Source: Gammaproteobacteria bacterium (GTDB lineage Bacteria > Pseudomonadota > Gammaproteobacteria > Pseudomonadales > Pseudohongiellaceae). From it: DNA of 54,586 nt. Below, piece by piece: positions 16,543-25,979 of the stretch; the first letter of the stretch is position 1; each line of letters begins with the position of its first letter. The DNA lies in the NCBI GenBank assembly GCA_030832825.1, contig JAURIJ010000016.1, positions 1-54,586 of the forward strand. Reading direction: 5' to 3'. Made by a program: the position numbers and the translations under genes. The notes under the pieces are model-generated. The model did no database searches and was not told the origin of the DNA. It saw nothing but the letters and a program-made list of their open reading frames with translations.

Positions 16543-16920
16543 TTGAATACACAGGAACTGTCGGCGCTGGCTGTCCACGCGCTCGAGGAAATGAAGGGGC
16601 AGGACATCGTCTGCCTGAATGTGCGGAAACTGACGCCCATCGCCGACTACATGATCATCGTCACCGGCACATCGACCACGCATCTGCGTTCGTTGGCCGA
16701 TGAAGTCAGCAAGCGCGCCAAGGAGGCGAGTCAGCCCGTGCTCGGCGAAGAGGGCCGGCTGCAAGCCGAATGGATACTGGTGGACCTGGGCGCGGTGATC
16801 GTGCACGTCATGCTGGCGCGTACTCGCACGCTCTACAGTCTTGAGGATTTGTGGAACTTCGATTCCAGCGCCGCCAAGTCTGCACGCAAGAGGGTCCGGG
16901 ATGAAGATCACTCTGCTTAG
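16543..16920 (+). CDS. rsfS: Ribosomal silencing factor RsfS
   Basis: Binds ribosomal protein L14 (uL14) and blocks 50S-30S joining under nutrient limitation. The 125-residue protein includes the conserved core IADYMIIVTGTSTTHLRSLAD and the helix LGEEGRLQAEWILVDLG. The start is a TTG, which gives NTQELSALAVHALEEMKGQD, the normal family N-terminus; a rare start may keep expression low. Its last 20 bases overlap rlmH. Confidence 0.95.
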   Translation: MNTQELSALAVHALEEMKGQDIVCLNVRKLTPIADYMIIVTGTSTTHLRSLADEVSKRAKEASQPVLGEEGRLQAEWILVDLGAVIVHVMLARTRTLYSLEDLWNFDSSAAKSARKRVRDEDHSA

Positions 16921-17371
16921 TGTGGGCGGTCGAATGCCTGCCTGGGTGGATGCCGGAGTCGCCGAGTACAGCAAGCGACTGCCGGCGGATTTCGCACTGC
17001 AGTTGAGCGATGTGCCGCTCGGGCGGCGTGGCAAGGGGCAGGATGTCGAGCAGGCGGTAGGCAAGGAAGCCGAGGCGCTGCTCGCTCGCGTGCGACCGCA
17101 GGAGCATGTGGTGGCGCTTGAGGTCACCGGACTGCGCTTGTCCACCGAGGCACTCGCGCAGCGCCTCGACGCAATCCGTCGTGATGGTCGCAACATCGTG
17201 CTGCTGGTGGGCGGGCCGGATGGACTGGGCGAGGCCGCTCTGCAGCGTGCCGACGAAAAATGGTCCCTGTCGGCGTTAACATTGCCACACCCATTGGTTA
17301 GAATTGTCGCCGCTGAACAAATCTACCGGGCATGGACCATGCTCAATGGGCACCCGTATCACCGAGCCTGA
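16901..17371 (+). CDS. rlmH: 23S rRNA (pseudouridine-1915-N3)-methyltransferase RlmH
   Basis: A SPOUT-fold methyltransferase acting on pseudouridine 1915 in helix 69 of assembled 70S ribosomes. The 156-residue protein is standard length: KITLLSVGGRMPAWVDAG at the N-terminus, the SAM-binding knot with VLLVGGPDGLGEA, and the C-terminal EQIYRAWTMLNGHPYHRA. The start ATG lies within the end of rsfS (20-base overlap), showing translational coupling of two ribosome-directed genes. Confidence 0.97.
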   Translation: MKITLLSVGGRMPAWVDAGVAEYSKRLPADFALQLSDVPLGRRGKGQDVEQAVGKEAEALLARVRPQEHVVALEVTGLRLSTEALAQRLDAIRRDGRNIVLLVGGPDGLGEAALQRADEKWSLSALTLPHPLVRIVAAEQIYRAWTMLNGHPYHRA

Positions 17372-17392
17372 TTCGAATTGCATTGCGGCGCT

Positions 17393-17420
17393 GACAAAAC
17401 TTTCGCGCGAAAGTTTTGTC
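17393..17420. repeat. Perfect 28-bp palindrome between rlmH and mrdA
   Basis: Each half reads GACAAAACTTTCGC on one strand, without a single mismatch. It starts 22 bases after the rlmH stop and ends 34 bases before the mrdA ATG. As RNA it would fold into a 12-bp hairpin with a GCGC loop and U-rich 3' arm, though no separate U-run follows. It could be an attenuating terminator, an mRNA-stability hairpin, or the operator of a dimeric regulator. Confidence 0.75.
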
Positions 17421-17454
17421 TCAGAGCAAGAAACGCCACCAGACTGAAGGAACC

Positions 17455-19437
17455 ATGGCAGAAAAATTCAAGCTGAATGATCATGAGCGCGAGACCCTGA
17501 TATTCAACAGGCGCATGATCGTCGCTGGAATTGTCGTCCTGCTGCTGCTCGCCGCCCTGGCCTCGTGGATGGCCTATCTGCAGATCTACCGCTACGAATA
17601 CTTCGCCGCACGCTCGGACGGCAATCGCCTGCATTCGCAGTATGTCTCGCCGAACCGCGGACTCATCTATGATCGCAATGGCGTGCTGCTGGCGGAGAAC
17701 CGTCCCATTTTCAACCTCACGGTGGTGCGCGAGACAGCCACCAACCTGGATGTCTCGCTCGATCTGTTGCGATCGGTCATCAATCTCTCTGACGACGACA
17801 TCGAGCAGTACCGCACCCGCCAGAGTCGCCGCGCCGTGCCGCACACGTCCGTGCCACTGCGCTATCAGCTGAGCGAGGAGGAGATTGCGGCCATCGCGGT
17901 GAACCAGCACATGCTGCCGGGATTCGCCGTCGAGGCGCAACTGGTGCGACACTACCCCTTTGGCGGCATGTCCGCGCATGCCATCGGCTATGTCTCCGAG
18001 ATCAACAAGGAAGAGCTCGAGGCCATGACGCCGGAACAAGCGGCGAATTACCGAGGCACGCATCAGATCGGCAAGACGGGCATCGAGAAGACCTACGAGG
18101 ACATGCTGCTTGGCACCGTCGGCTACGAGACCGTCGAAAAGAACAATCGCGGGCAGGTGATGCGGGTGCTTGATCGCACCGATCCTCTGCCCGGGCGCGA
18201 CATCGTGCTGCACCTGGACAGTCGCCTGCAGGCAGCGGCCGAGCGCGCCCTGGGTGAGCGACGTGGTGCCGTCGTCGCCATCGATCCCTCCACCGGCGGT
18301 GTCCTGGCGATGGTAAGCAAGCCGGGCTATGACCCGAACCTCTTCGTCACCGGCATCAGCCGCGAGCAACTCGCTGACCTGAACCGCTCCGGCCACACGC
18401 CGCTGTTCAATCGTGCCATCGCCTCGCGCGTGCCTGGCTCCACGATCAAGCCCTTCGTTGGTCTGGCCGGGCTCTACAACGGCGTCATCACCCCGGAGAC
18501 GGTGATCGGTGACCCGGGCTACTTTCGCCTGCAGGGCCGTGCGCGTCCCTACTACGACTGGACGTGGTGGGTCGACAAGAGCGGGCACGGCGCCATCGAT
18601 CTGCGTCGCGCCATCTACCAGTCCTGCAACACGTATTTCTATCAGCTGGCGGTCGATCTGGGCATCGACAGGATCCACGACTACCTGCTCACCTTCGGCT
18701 TCGGTCAGAACCTCGCAATTGACATTCCCGAGGCCAGCAGTGGCATCGTGCCGTCCGAAGCTTGGAAGCGCGAGAATCGCAACGAGCCCTGGTATGTCGG
18801 GGAGACTCCTTACGAGGGCATCGGCAACGGCATCTTCCAGGCCACCACTCTGCAGATGGCGTCGGCGGCTGCCGCCATTGCCAATCACGGGGTGATCAAG
18901 CAGCCGCGCTTGCTCAAGGGCACCATCGGCAGTGACGGCGAGATCACTGATGTCATCTTCGAGGACACGGCCGCCTCGCGTCAGCTGTTGCCCACGCAGG
19001 AGCAGATCGAACTGGTGCGCAATGCCATGGTCGACGTGGTGAACAAGCCTTATGACCCGAACGCGCGCCGCTATGAAGGCTCGGCCTATCCGGTGCTGCG
19101 CGAGAGCGGCCGTCCGCTGCCATACCCCATGGGCGGCAAGTCGGGCACTGCGCAGGTCGTGGAATTCCGTGTTGACAGCGCCGGCAACCGGGACGAATCC
19201 GAAGTGGACGAGCGTTTCCGCACCCATGCGATGTTCATCGCCTTCGATGCCTCCGAGAAATCCCGCATCGCCGTGGCGGTCTTCGTCGAGAACGGCGGCG
19301 GGGGCGGCAGTGTCGCATTCCCTGTGGCCCGCGAAGTGCTGGATGCTTACCTGCTGCCTGAGGGCGAGCAGTACCCGGAAGTCTCGCTGGCCGCCTATGA
19401 CGCGGCCGACGAGCTGGATCACGACCACGACCATTGA
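17455..19437 (+). CDS. mrdA: Penicillin-binding protein 2 (elongasome transpeptidase)
   Basis: Class B transpeptidase that cross-links peptidoglycan in lateral wall growth with RodA. The 660 residues comprise a short cytoplasmic tail, one membrane helix (21-43), a pedestal domain and the transpeptidase domain. Active-site motifs: Ser329-x-x-Lys332 (PGSTIKPF), Ser390-x-Asn392 (SCN) and Lys562-Ser-Gly (KSGTA). The C-terminus ends in an unusual DELDHDHDH tail that might bind metal. GAAGGA precedes the ATG. A perfect palindrome lies between this gene and rlmH. Confidence 0.97.
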   Translation: MAEKFKLNDHERETLIFNRRMIVAGIVVLLLLAALASWMAYLQIYRYEYFAARSDGNRLHSQYVSPNRGLIYDRNGVLLAENRPIFNLTVVRETATNLDVSLDLLRSVINLSDDDIEQYRTRQSRRAVPHTSVPLRYQLSEEEIAAIAVNQHMLPGFAVEAQLVRHYPFGGMSAHAIGYVSEINKEELEAMTPEQAANYRGTHQIGKTGIEKTYEDMLLGTVGYETVEKNNRGQVMRVLDRTDPLPGRDIVLHLDSRLQAAAERALGERRGAVVAIDPSTGGVLAMVSKPGYDPNLFVTGISREQLADLNRSGHTPLFNRAIASRVPGSTIKPFVGLAGLYNGVITPETVIGDPGYFRLQGRARPYYDWTWWVDKSGHGAIDLRRAIYQSCNTYFYQLAVDLGIDRIHDYLLTFGFGQNLAIDIPEASSGIVPSEAWKRENRNEPWYVGETPYEGIGNGIFQATTLQMASAAAAIANHGVIKQPRLLKGTIGSDGEITDVIFEDTAASRQLLPTQEQIELVRNAMVDVVNKPYDPNARRYEGSAYPVLRESGRPLPYPMGGKSGTAQVVEFRVDSAGNRDESEVDERFRTHAMFIAFDASEKSRIAVAVFVENGGGGGSVAFPVAREVLDAYLLPEGEQYPEVSLAAYDAADELDHDHDH

Positions 19438-19491
19438 CCCGTGCCGCCGCAAGCCGGCGCCGCAGCACACCGTCAGGAAGGCTTGAACTCG

Positions 19492-20643
19492 ATGGCAACC
19501 CGCAGCTCCAGTCGCCCGCTCGGCGACCGTTTCTACCAGCTCTCCACCGGCCGTGGCGAGCTGTGGCAGTCGCTGCGCATCGATCCGCCGCTGGTGCTCT
19601 CGCTCCTCTGCCTGGCAGCCTATGGTCTGCTGGTGCTGTTCAGTGCCAGTGGCGAGAACGTCGCGGATGTGCAGCGCCAGGCCGCCGCCATCGTGGTGGC
19701 CTTCGTGGTCATGACCGCCGTGGCGCAGCTGGAGGTGGACTTCTTCCGCCGGGGCGCGCCGCTGATGTTCGTCGGCGGCCTGCTGGTGCTGGGCGTCGTG
19801 CTGGCCATCGGCTCCGAGGTCAATGGCGCCAAGGCCTGGCTGGACCTGCCGGGCCTGCCCAGTTTCCAGCCCTCGGAGCTGGAGAAGTTCCTCGTGCCCA
19901 TGATGCTGGCCTGGTACATGTCCACGCGGTCCCTGCCACCGAAATTCAAGGACCTGGTGGTATGCGGCGTGATCATCCTGATCCCGGCCGTGCTGATCCT
20001 GTTGCAGAACGACACGGGCACCGCGCTGATGGTGATCATGTCCGGCGTCTTCACCGTCCTGCTCGCCGGCATCAGCTGGAAGATCGTGTTCGCCGGCATC
20101 ACGGCCGTGCTCGCCGCCTCGCCGGCCTGGTACATCTTCCTGGCGCAGCCGCACCAGAAGAACCGCATCCTGACCTTCTTCGACCCCTACCGGGATCCGA
20201 CGGGCGCCGGCTACAACATCATCCAGTCCCAGATCGCCATCGGCTCCGGCGGCTTGCAGGGCAAGGGCTGGCTCAATGGCGCGCAGTCGCAGCTCGACTT
20301 CATTCCCGAGAGCAACACCGACTTCATCCTGGCCGTGCTGGCCGAGGAGTTCGGGCTGCTGGGGGTGCTGTTCCTGATCTTCCTGTATCTGCTGGTGCTG
20401 GGGCGTGGCTTCTACATCGCGCTGACGGCGCAGGACACCTTCAGTCGTCTGCTGGCCGGCAGCATCGTTCTGACCTTCTTCTTTTATGCGTTCGTGAATA
20501 TGGCCATGGTGTCCGGTCTGATGCCGGTGGTGGGGCTGCCCCTGCCGCTGGTGAGCAAGGGCGGCACGTCCATCGTGACGCTGCTGATCGGCTTCGGCAT
20601 CCTCATGTCCATACAGACGCACAAGCGTGTGCTGCCGCGTTGA
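19492..20643 (+). CDS. rodA: Rod shape-determining protein RodA (SEDS glycosyltransferase)
   Basis: Polymerises lipid II into glycan strands together with PBP2. The 383-residue protein has about ten membrane helices. Family sequences include NDTGTALMV, FFDPYRDPTGAGYN, the extracellular ESNTDFILAVLAEEFGL (with the essential acidic residue) and VSKGGTSIVTLLIGFG. AGGAAGG lies upstream of the chosen ATG; an earlier GTG at 19441 is less likely. It follows mrdA by 54 bases and would be cotranscribed with it. Confidence 0.97.
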   Translation: MATRSSSRPLGDRFYQLSTGRGELWQSLRIDPPLVLSLLCLAAYGLLVLFSASGENVADVQRQAAAIVVAFVVMTAVAQLEVDFFRRGAPLMFVGGLLVLGVVLAIGSEVNGAKAWLDLPGLPSFQPSELEKFLVPMMLAWYMSTRSLPPKFKDLVVCGVIILIPAVLILLQNDTGTALMVIMSGVFTVLLAGISWKIVFAGITAVLAASPAWYIFLAQPHQKNRILTFFDPYRDPTGAGYNIIQSQIAIGSGGLQGKGWLNGAQSQLDFIPESNTDFILAVLAEEFGLLGVLFLIFLYLLVLGRGFYIALTAQDTFSRLLAGSIVLTFFFYAFVNMAMVSGLMPVVGLPLPLVSKGGTSIVTLLIGFGILMSIQTHKRVLPR

Positions 20644-20691
20644 GCCGGCACGCGCCATGACCCCATCGAGCCTTCAGGAGAGCAAGAGCCC

Positions 20692-21600
20692 ATGACGTAT
20701 CACCCCGTGCAGCGTACCGCCCTCAGTGCCGTGGCGCTGTTGCTGCTGGCGGCCTGTGCCAGCAGTCCCGCGCCACAGACCAGTGCGCCGACCATGTCGG
20801 CCTCCGATGCCTACCAGGCCAGTCGTTATGGCATCCTGCAGGATCGCGGGCCAACCGCGCCGTTCGACACGTCCCAGGTGCGGGAAGTCGAGACGGTTAT
20901 CGAGCCTCGCACCCTGGCCGGCAATCGCAGCCCCTACACCGTCAACGGCCGCACCTATCAGGTGATGCCCAGCGAGCAGGGCTATCGCGAGCGCGGCTTC
21001 GCCTCCTGGTACGGCGAGAAGTTCCACGGCCATGACACCTCCAATGGCGAGGTCTACGACATGTTCCAGCTCTCTGCCGCGCACAAGAGCATGCCGATTC
21101 CCGGCTTCCTGCGCGTCACCAACCTGGAGAATAACAAGAGCATCGTGGTGCGGGTGAACGATCGCGGCCCCTTCCACAACGATCGCATCATCGACCTGTC
21201 CTATGCCGCCGCCTACATGCTGGATTTCCACAACAAGGGCACCGCCATGGTGGAGGTCGAGGCCATCATGCCGACGATCGTGTCCCGTGACGCTCCCGCT
21301 CCAACGCGCAGCGTGGCCGCGCCCATTGCCGCCACCGTGCCTGCCGCTGCGGTGGCCAGTGGCGAACAGTATCTGCAGGTGGGCGCCTTCGTTGATCTGA
21401 ACGCGGCCGAACAGCTCAGTGCCCGCCTGCGCAACATGACCTCGCGTCCGGTGTTCATCCGCTCGGTCGAGACCAATGGCGCGCGGCAGATCATGCACCG
21501 CGTGCGCGTGGGCCCGATCCCGGATGCCGAAGAGCTGGCCCGCATCACGGACAGCGTGGTTGCCGCTGATCTGGGAAGCCCCTACACTGTCCGCGAATGA
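20692..21600 (+). CDS. rlpA: RlpA septal lipoprotein (DPBB plus SPOR)
   Basis: In Pseudomonas RlpA is a lytic transglycosylase that cuts denuded glycan strands at the septum. The 302-residue protein has a lipoprotein signal with lipobox LLAAC (lipidated Cys22), a double-psi beta-barrel at about 95-190 (FASWYGEKFHGHDTSNGE and VRVNDRGPFHNDRIIDLS), and a C-terminal SPOR domain at about 225-300 that binds denuded septal peptidoglycan. AGGAGA precedes the ATG. It overlaps the upstream frame of dacA slightly and sits in the elongasome cluster. Confidence 0.95.
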   Translation: MTYHPVQRTALSAVALLLLAACASSPAPQTSAPTMSASDAYQASRYGILQDRGPTAPFDTSQVREVETVIEPRTLAGNRSPYTVNGRTYQVMPSEQGYRERGFASWYGEKFHGHDTSNGEVYDMFQLSAAHKSMPIPGFLRVTNLENNKSIVVRVNDRGPFHNDRIIDLSYAAAYMLDFHNKGTAMVEVEAIMPTIVSRDAPAPTRSVAAPIAATVPAAAVASGEQYLQVGAFVDLNAAEQLSARLRNMTSRPVFIRSVETNGARQIMHRVRVGPIPDAEELARITDSVVAADLGSPYTVRE

Positions 21601-21653
21601 AAAAACATCGTGAATTACCGAGTGAGAACGCAATGACGCAGGAGAGAAACGCC

Positions 21654-22913
21654 ATGCAAGACAGCACCGCCCCCGCACGCCAGCCCGGCTCTGCACGCCA
21701 CCGCGGCACTGTTCTGTGGAGCGCCGTGTTGCTGGCATCCGCGCTGCTGGCCAGCTCGCTGCAGCCGGTCAGTGCGCAGCTCCCCGTGCCTGGCAACGGA
21801 GCCTCCAATGCCCCCGCCGCGGCGCAGATCGTGCCGCGTCCGCCCGAGATCGCGGCCAGCAGCTACATTCTCATGGATGCCGTCACCGGCAAGGTGATCG
21901 CGGAGCAGAACGCCGACGTGCAGCTGCCCCCCGCGAGTCTCACCAAGATCATGACGGCCTACATTGCCGAGGTGGAGATCGACAACGGCAACATGAGCCT
22001 CGATGACGAGGTGCACGTCAGCGAGAAGGCCTGGCGCACTCAGGGCTCCAAGATGTTCGTCGACGTCGACAGCAAGGTGCGGGTGGAAGACATCCTGCGC
22101 GGCATCATCATCCAGTCCGGCAATGACGCCAGCGTCGCCATGGCCGAGCATCTTGCCGGCAGCGAAGAGGCCTTCGCCGACATGATGAACCAGCATGCCC
22201 AGCGTCTGGGCATGACCAACAGCCACTTCATGAATGCCAGCGGCCTGGACACGGAAGAGGCCTACAACATCATGTCCGCGCGTGATCTGGCGATCTTGGC
22301 ACGTGCCACGATCGTCGAGCATCCGTCACACTACAACATCTACTCCGAGCGCGAGTTCACCTACAACGGCATCACCCAGCCCAATCGCAACACGCTGCTG
22401 TTCCGCGATCGCACCATCGACGGCATGAAGACCGGCTGGACCACGGCGGCCGGCTATTGCCTGGTGGCCTCGGGCGAGCGTGACGGCATGCGCCTCATTT
22501 CCGTGGTCATGGGCACTGCCAGCGAGGACGCCCGTGCGGCCGAGAGCCAGAAGCTGATGACTTACGGTTTCCGCTATTTCGAGACCCACAAGCTCTACGA
22601 CGCTGGCCAGGCGATCAGCGAGGCGCGTGTCTGGTCCGGGCGCGAGGACGTGGTCAATCTGGGCATCATCGAAGAGGTGGTGGCCACCATTCCCCGCGGT
22701 CAGGCCGAGCAGCTTCAGGCCAGCCTGAGCGTGGAAGAGACCATCACGGCGCCGATTGCCCAAGGGCAGGTGCTCGGCAAGGTGGAGATCCGTCTGGGCG
22801 AGGAGATCATCTACCAGGGCGACGTGGCAGCCTTGCAGGCCGTGGAGCGAGCTGGCTTCTTCAAGCGTTTCATGGACTGGCTGACCATGTTCTTCACCAG
22901 TCTCTTCAGTTGA
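21654..22913 (+). CDS. dacA: D-alanyl-D-alanine carboxypeptidase (PBP5/6 type)
   Basis: Removes the terminal D-Ala from peptidoglycan pentapeptides. The 419-residue protein has Ser95-x-x-Lys98 (PASLTK), Ser155-Gly-Asn157 (SGND) and Lys259-Thr-Gly261 (MKTGW), followed by the C-terminal PBP5 beta-domain and an amphipathic anchor ([14 protein letters not shown]). The chosen ATG has AGGAG nine bases upstream; two earlier in-frame ATGs (21597, 21633) lack this. A hydrophobic signal spans about 20-41. ybeD follows after nine bases. Confidence 0.96.
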   Translation: MQDSTAPARQPGSARHRGTVLWSAVLLASALLASSLQPVSAQLPVPGNGASNAPAAAQIVPRPPEIAASSYILMDAVTGKVIAEQNADVQLPPASLTKIMTAYIAEVEIDNGNMSLDDEVHVSEKAWRTQGSKMFVDVDSKVRVEDILRGIIIQSGNDASVAMAEHLAGSEEAFADMMNQHAQRLGMTNSHFMNASGLDTEEAYNIMSARDLAILARATIVEHPSHYNIYSEREFTYNGITQPNRNTLLFRDRTIDGMKTGWTTAAGYCLVASGERDGMRLISVVMGTASEDARAAESQKLMTYGFRYFETHKLYDAGQAISEARVWSGREDVVNLGIIEEVVATIPRGQAEQLQASLSVEETITAPIAQGQVLGKVEIRLGEEIIYQGDVAALQAVERAGFFKRFMDWLTMFFTSLFS

Positions 22914-22921
22914 GTGCGGCC

Positions 22922-23191
22922 ATGACGGATATCGAACCCCCGCGCATTGCCTTCCCCTGTGCCTACCCCATCAAGGTGATGGGGCTGGCCACACCGCAGT
23001 TCCAGCACGAAGTGGTGGCGCTGGTGCGCCGTCATGCCCCCGAGGTGGGGGAGGAGCACATCAGCGTGCGTCCGAGTGCCAATGGCAACTACCTCGCCAT
23101 CACCATCGTGATCGAGGCCACCGGCACGGAACAGCTGACCGTGATGTTCCAGGACCTCAAGGCGCACACGAGCGTCAAGATGGTGTTATGA
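22922..23191 (+). CDS. ybeD: YbeD family protein (DUF493)
   Basis: A small (89 residue) ferredoxin-like alpha/beta protein of unknown biochemical role, conserved between dacA and lip[12 protein letters not shown], then [16 protein letters not shown] and [18 protein letters not shown], are the family sequences. Its fold resembles regulatory ACT-like domains, and its conserved position suggests a link to lipoate metabolism, though this is inference. It overlaps lipB by four bases (ATGA). Confidence 0.94.
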   Translation: MTDIEPPRIAFPCAYPIKVMGLATPQFQHEVVALVRRHAPEVGEEHISVRPSANGNYLAITIVIEATGTEQLTVMFQDLKAHTSVKMVL

Positions 23192-23898
23192 CCTCTCCTG
23201 CCGCCGTCCTGCGGGTGCGGCGTCTGTGCCGGGTGGGTGCTGAGTCTGCCGGCCACGCCGACGCCTTCACGCCCCTCGACTATGTGCCTGTCTGGGACGC
23301 CATGCGCGCCTTCACGGCCGCGCGCGACGCGCAGACCCCCGACGAGCTCTGGCTCCTCACGCACACGCCCGTTTTCACTCAGGGCCAGGCCGGCAAGCCT
23401 GAACATCTGCTGCGTACCGACGACATCCCCGTGGTCCAGATCGATCGTGGCGGGCAGGTGACCTATCACGGTCCCGGGCAGCTGGTGGCTTATCTTCTGC
23501 TGGATGTGCGCCGCGCCGGCATTGGCGTGCGTGAGCTGGTCGAGCGCATCGAGCAGAGCGTGATCGATGTGGCGGCGCTGCATAGCATCGCGGCCGAGGG
23601 CCAGCGAAAGGCTCCCGGCGTCTATGTGAATGGTGCTAAACTCGCCGCCCTCGGTTTGCGTATACGCAATGGCTGTTCCTACCACGGTCTCAGCTTCAAC
23701 ATTGACATGGACCTGGCGCCTTTTTCCCGCATCAACCCGTGTGGCTACGCGGGCATGGCGGTGACCCAGCTGCGCAATCTGCTGCCGCCGGGGCAGGCAG
23801 GCGCGACGCTGCTGCAGGACACGGCCAAGGCCTTGACGGCGGCGCTGGCAACGCGCCTGGGCTACCCAGTGGTGGAAGACGCCGAACCGTACATCTGA
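23188..23898 (+). CDS. lipB: Octanoyl-[acyl-carrier-protein]:protein N-octanoyltransferase
   Basis: Moves octanoate from ACP to lipoyl domains of the 2-oxoacid dehydrogenases and the glycine cleavage H protein. The 236-residue protein contains [12 protein letters not shown] (87-98), the catalytic Lys151 (NGAKLAALG) and Cys185 (INPCGYAG), which form the acyl-transfer dyad. About 25 residues longer than E. coli LipB, mostly at the N-terminus. Overlaps ybeD; lipA follows 43 bases later. Confidence 0.96.
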   Translation: MTSPAAVLRVRRLCRVGAESAGHADAFTPLDYVPVWDAMRAFTAARDAQTPDELWLLTHTPVFTQGQAGKPEHLLRTDDIPVVQIDRGGQVTYHGPGQLVAYLLLDVRRAGIGVRELVERIEQSVIDVAALHSIAAEGQRKAPGVYVNGAKLAALGLRIRNGCSYHGLSFNIDMDLAPFSRINPCGYAGMAVTQLRNLLPPGQAGATLLQDTAKALTAALATRLGYPVVEDAEPYI

Positions 23899-23941
23899 AG
23901 ACTTTCACACCGCGGCATGCCGCAGAGGACCAACAGAGAAA

Positions 23942-24904
23942 ATGGCAGACCAGCCCAGACGCAATGTCCTGATCGAAGGTGAAAAGCTGCGTGGCGCCGA
24001 GAAGGTGGCGCGCATCCCGGTGAAGGTCATCCCCACCGTGGATCTGCTGAAGAAGCCTGACTGGATTCGCGTCAAGATTCCCGCCTCGCCCCAGATCTCC
24101 CACATCAAGGACACGCTGCGCAAGCACAAGCTCGCCTCCGTGTGCGAGGAAGCTTCCTGCCCGAACCTGGGCGAGTGCTTCAGCAATGGCACCGCCACCT
24201 TCATGATAATGGGCGAGATCTGCACTCGACGCTGCCCATTCTGCGATGTGGCCCACGGCAAGCCCAAGCCGCTATCCGAGAACGAGCCCCGCGAGCTGGC
24301 CGAGGCCATCGCCGAGATGCGTCTGCGCTACGTGGTGATCACCTCGGTGGACCGCGACGACCTGAAGGACAGTGGTGCGCAGCACTTCGCCAACTGCATC
24401 AGCGAGACCCGCCGCCTGAATCCCGACATCCAGATCGAGGTGCTGGTGCCCGATTTCCGCGGCCGCATGGAGATCGCGCTGGACATCCTCGAGAAGACGC
24501 CGCCGCACGTGTTCAACCACAATCTGGAAACCGTGCCCAGGCTCTACCGTCAGGCGCGTCCGGGGGCTGACTACACCTGGTCGCTGGAACTGCTGCGTCG
24601 TTACAAGGAGCGCGTGCCCAGCGTGATGACCAAGTCCGGCCTGATGCTGGGGCTCGGCGAAACCAAGGAAGAGGTCATGGAAGTGATGCGAGACATGAAG
24701 GCCCACAACATCGATATGGTGACACTGGGACAGTACCTGCAGCCGAGTCGCGATCACCTGGCGGTGGCGCGTTTCGTGCACCCGGATGAATTCGAGGAGC
24801 TGCGCGCCTATGGCGAGGCTCTGGGCTTCGCCCATGTCGCCAGCGGTCCGCTGGTGCGCTCGTCCTATCATGCTGACAAGCAGGCAAAGGGCGAACTGAT
24901 CTGA
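23942..24904 (+). CDS. lipA: Lipoyl synthase
   Basis: Radical SAM enzyme inserting two sulfurs into protein-bound octanoyl groups. The 320-residue protein has the auxiliary cluster motif Cys68-Cys73-Cys79 ([12 protein letters not shown]) and the radical SAM motif Cys94-Cys98-Cys101 (CTRRCPFC). The C-terminal RSSYHAD carries the serine that ligates the auxiliary cluster. It ends the proA-to-lipA cluster. No T-rich terminator follows, but several GC hairpins lie in the 80 bases before the next gene. Confidence 0.97.
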   Translation: MADQPRRNVLIEGEKLRGAEKVARIPVKVIPTVDLLKKPDWIRVKIPASPQISHIKDTLRKHKLASVCEEASCPNLGECFSNGTATFMIMGEICTRRCPFCDVAHGKPKPLSENEPRELAEAIAEMRLRYVVITSVDRDDLKDSGAQHFANCISETRRLNPDIQIEVLVPDFRGRMEIALDILEKTPPHVFNHNLETVPRLYRQARPGADYTWSLELLRRYKERVPSVMTKSGLMLGLGETKEEVMEVMRDMKAHNIDMVTLGQYLQPSRDHLAVARFVHPDEFEELRAYGEALGFAHVASGPLVRSSYHADKQAKGELI

Positions 24905-24984
24905 GCATGCTGCGTTGCACTGATGCACGCACACCCACAGGCCGCTGCCCCGCAGGCAGCCGCAGGAGCAGGAAGGGAGTTTGA

Positions 24985-25950
24985 ATGGCATTACTCGGCA
25001 GGAATTTCAGTGCAGCAGTGCGCCGCACACTCGGTCGCGCAGGCCTCGTGGCGAGCCTCGTGCTGGCGGCCACGGCATCGGCCCAGGCCAACACCCTCGT
25101 GCGCGTCAGCACCACTTTCGGGGATTTCACGCTGGAACTGTTCGATGACGTGGCGCCGATCACCGTCCGCAACTTCCTCAACTACGTCGAGCGCGGGGCT
25201 TACAACGGCACCTATTTCCATCGTCTTGAGGCCGGCTTCGTGCTGCAGGGCGGCGGCTATCGCTTGATTCCCTATGAAGGCCCGCTGCAGGTGCCCGCTG
25301 ATCCGCCCATCGTGAATGAGTACCGTGAGCCCAATGTGCGGGGTACCGTGGCCATGGCCAAGCTGGGGGGCGACCCCAACAGCGCGACCAGCGAATGGTT
25401 CGTGAATCTGGCGGACAATTCGGCCAATCTCAACACGCAGAACAACGGGGGCTTCACCGTCTTCGGCCGCGTGCTGGGCGACGGCATGAACGTGATGGAC
25501 GCCATCGGCGGGCTGCCGGTGTTCGCATTGGGCAACGTGCAGTCGCAGATTCCGCTGCACAGCACGGAGTCCAGCGACGAGCTGACCGTCAACAATTTCG
25601 TCACCATGAATGCCGAAGTGGTGCAGCGTTACAGCGCGGCACTGGCGGTGTTCGAGAGCCAGACCGGCCTGCTGATGGCCTCGGTGGATGGCGGCGCCAC
25701 GCTGGGGGCCTACAGCGTGAACCTGAGCCTGCAGCCGCAGCTGCCGGGCACGGTGTTCCGCCTGAATGCCGACAGCCTGGTGCGTCTGGCCATCCGTCCC
25801 ATCGGCATGGCGACCTATGCCGACAACAAGCTGCGCATTCCCACGCTGGAAGTGAACGAGAACGGCAACGTCCGGGTGTTGCGCAATGTCGTGCTGGGTC
25901 TGACCGATGCCAGCCAGTGGCTGTTCAGCCTGGAATCCTACGAGCCCTGA
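24985..25950 (+). CDS. Periplasmic cyclophilin-type peptidyl-prolyl isomerase with C-terminal extension
   Basis: A 321-residue protein with a signal peptide (cleavage probably after SAQA near residue 35). The cyclophilin domain occupies about 36-205: TTFGDFTLELFDDVAPITV, YFHRLEAGFVLQGGG, SATSEWFVNLADN and FGRVLGDGMNVMDAI. The catalytic arginine of FHR and the QGG loop are present. After it come about 115 residues predicted to be beta-rich (LGAYSVNLSLQPQLPGTVF), absent from PpiA, with no recognised family. AGGAAGGGAG precedes the ATG. Probably assists folding of envelope proteins. Confidence 0.9.
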   Translation: MALLGRNFSAAVRRTLGRAGLVASLVLAATASAQANTLVRVSTTFGDFTLELFDDVAPITVRNFLNYVERGAYNGTYFHRLEAGFVLQGGGYRLIPYEGPLQVPADPPIVNEYREPNVRGTVAMAKLGGDPNSATSEWFVNLADNSANLNTQNNGGFTVFGRVLGDGMNVMDAIGGLPVFALGNVQSQIPLHSTESSDELTVNNFVTMNAEVVQRYSAALAVFESQTGLLMASVDGGATLGAYSVNLSLQPQLPGTVFRLNADSLVRLAIRPIGMATYADNKLRIPTLEVNENGNVRVLRNVVLGLTDASQWLFSLESYEP

Positions 25951-25979
25951 TCGGCGCACTCACCCCGGGAGTCTGACTC

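Noticed and set aside
17359-20658. 1,099-codon open frame antisense to mrdA and rodA
   Set aside because: Low-complexity translation (HHQGQ, QRHDG runs), crosses two gene boundaries and has no ribosome site. It is a codon-bias artefact.
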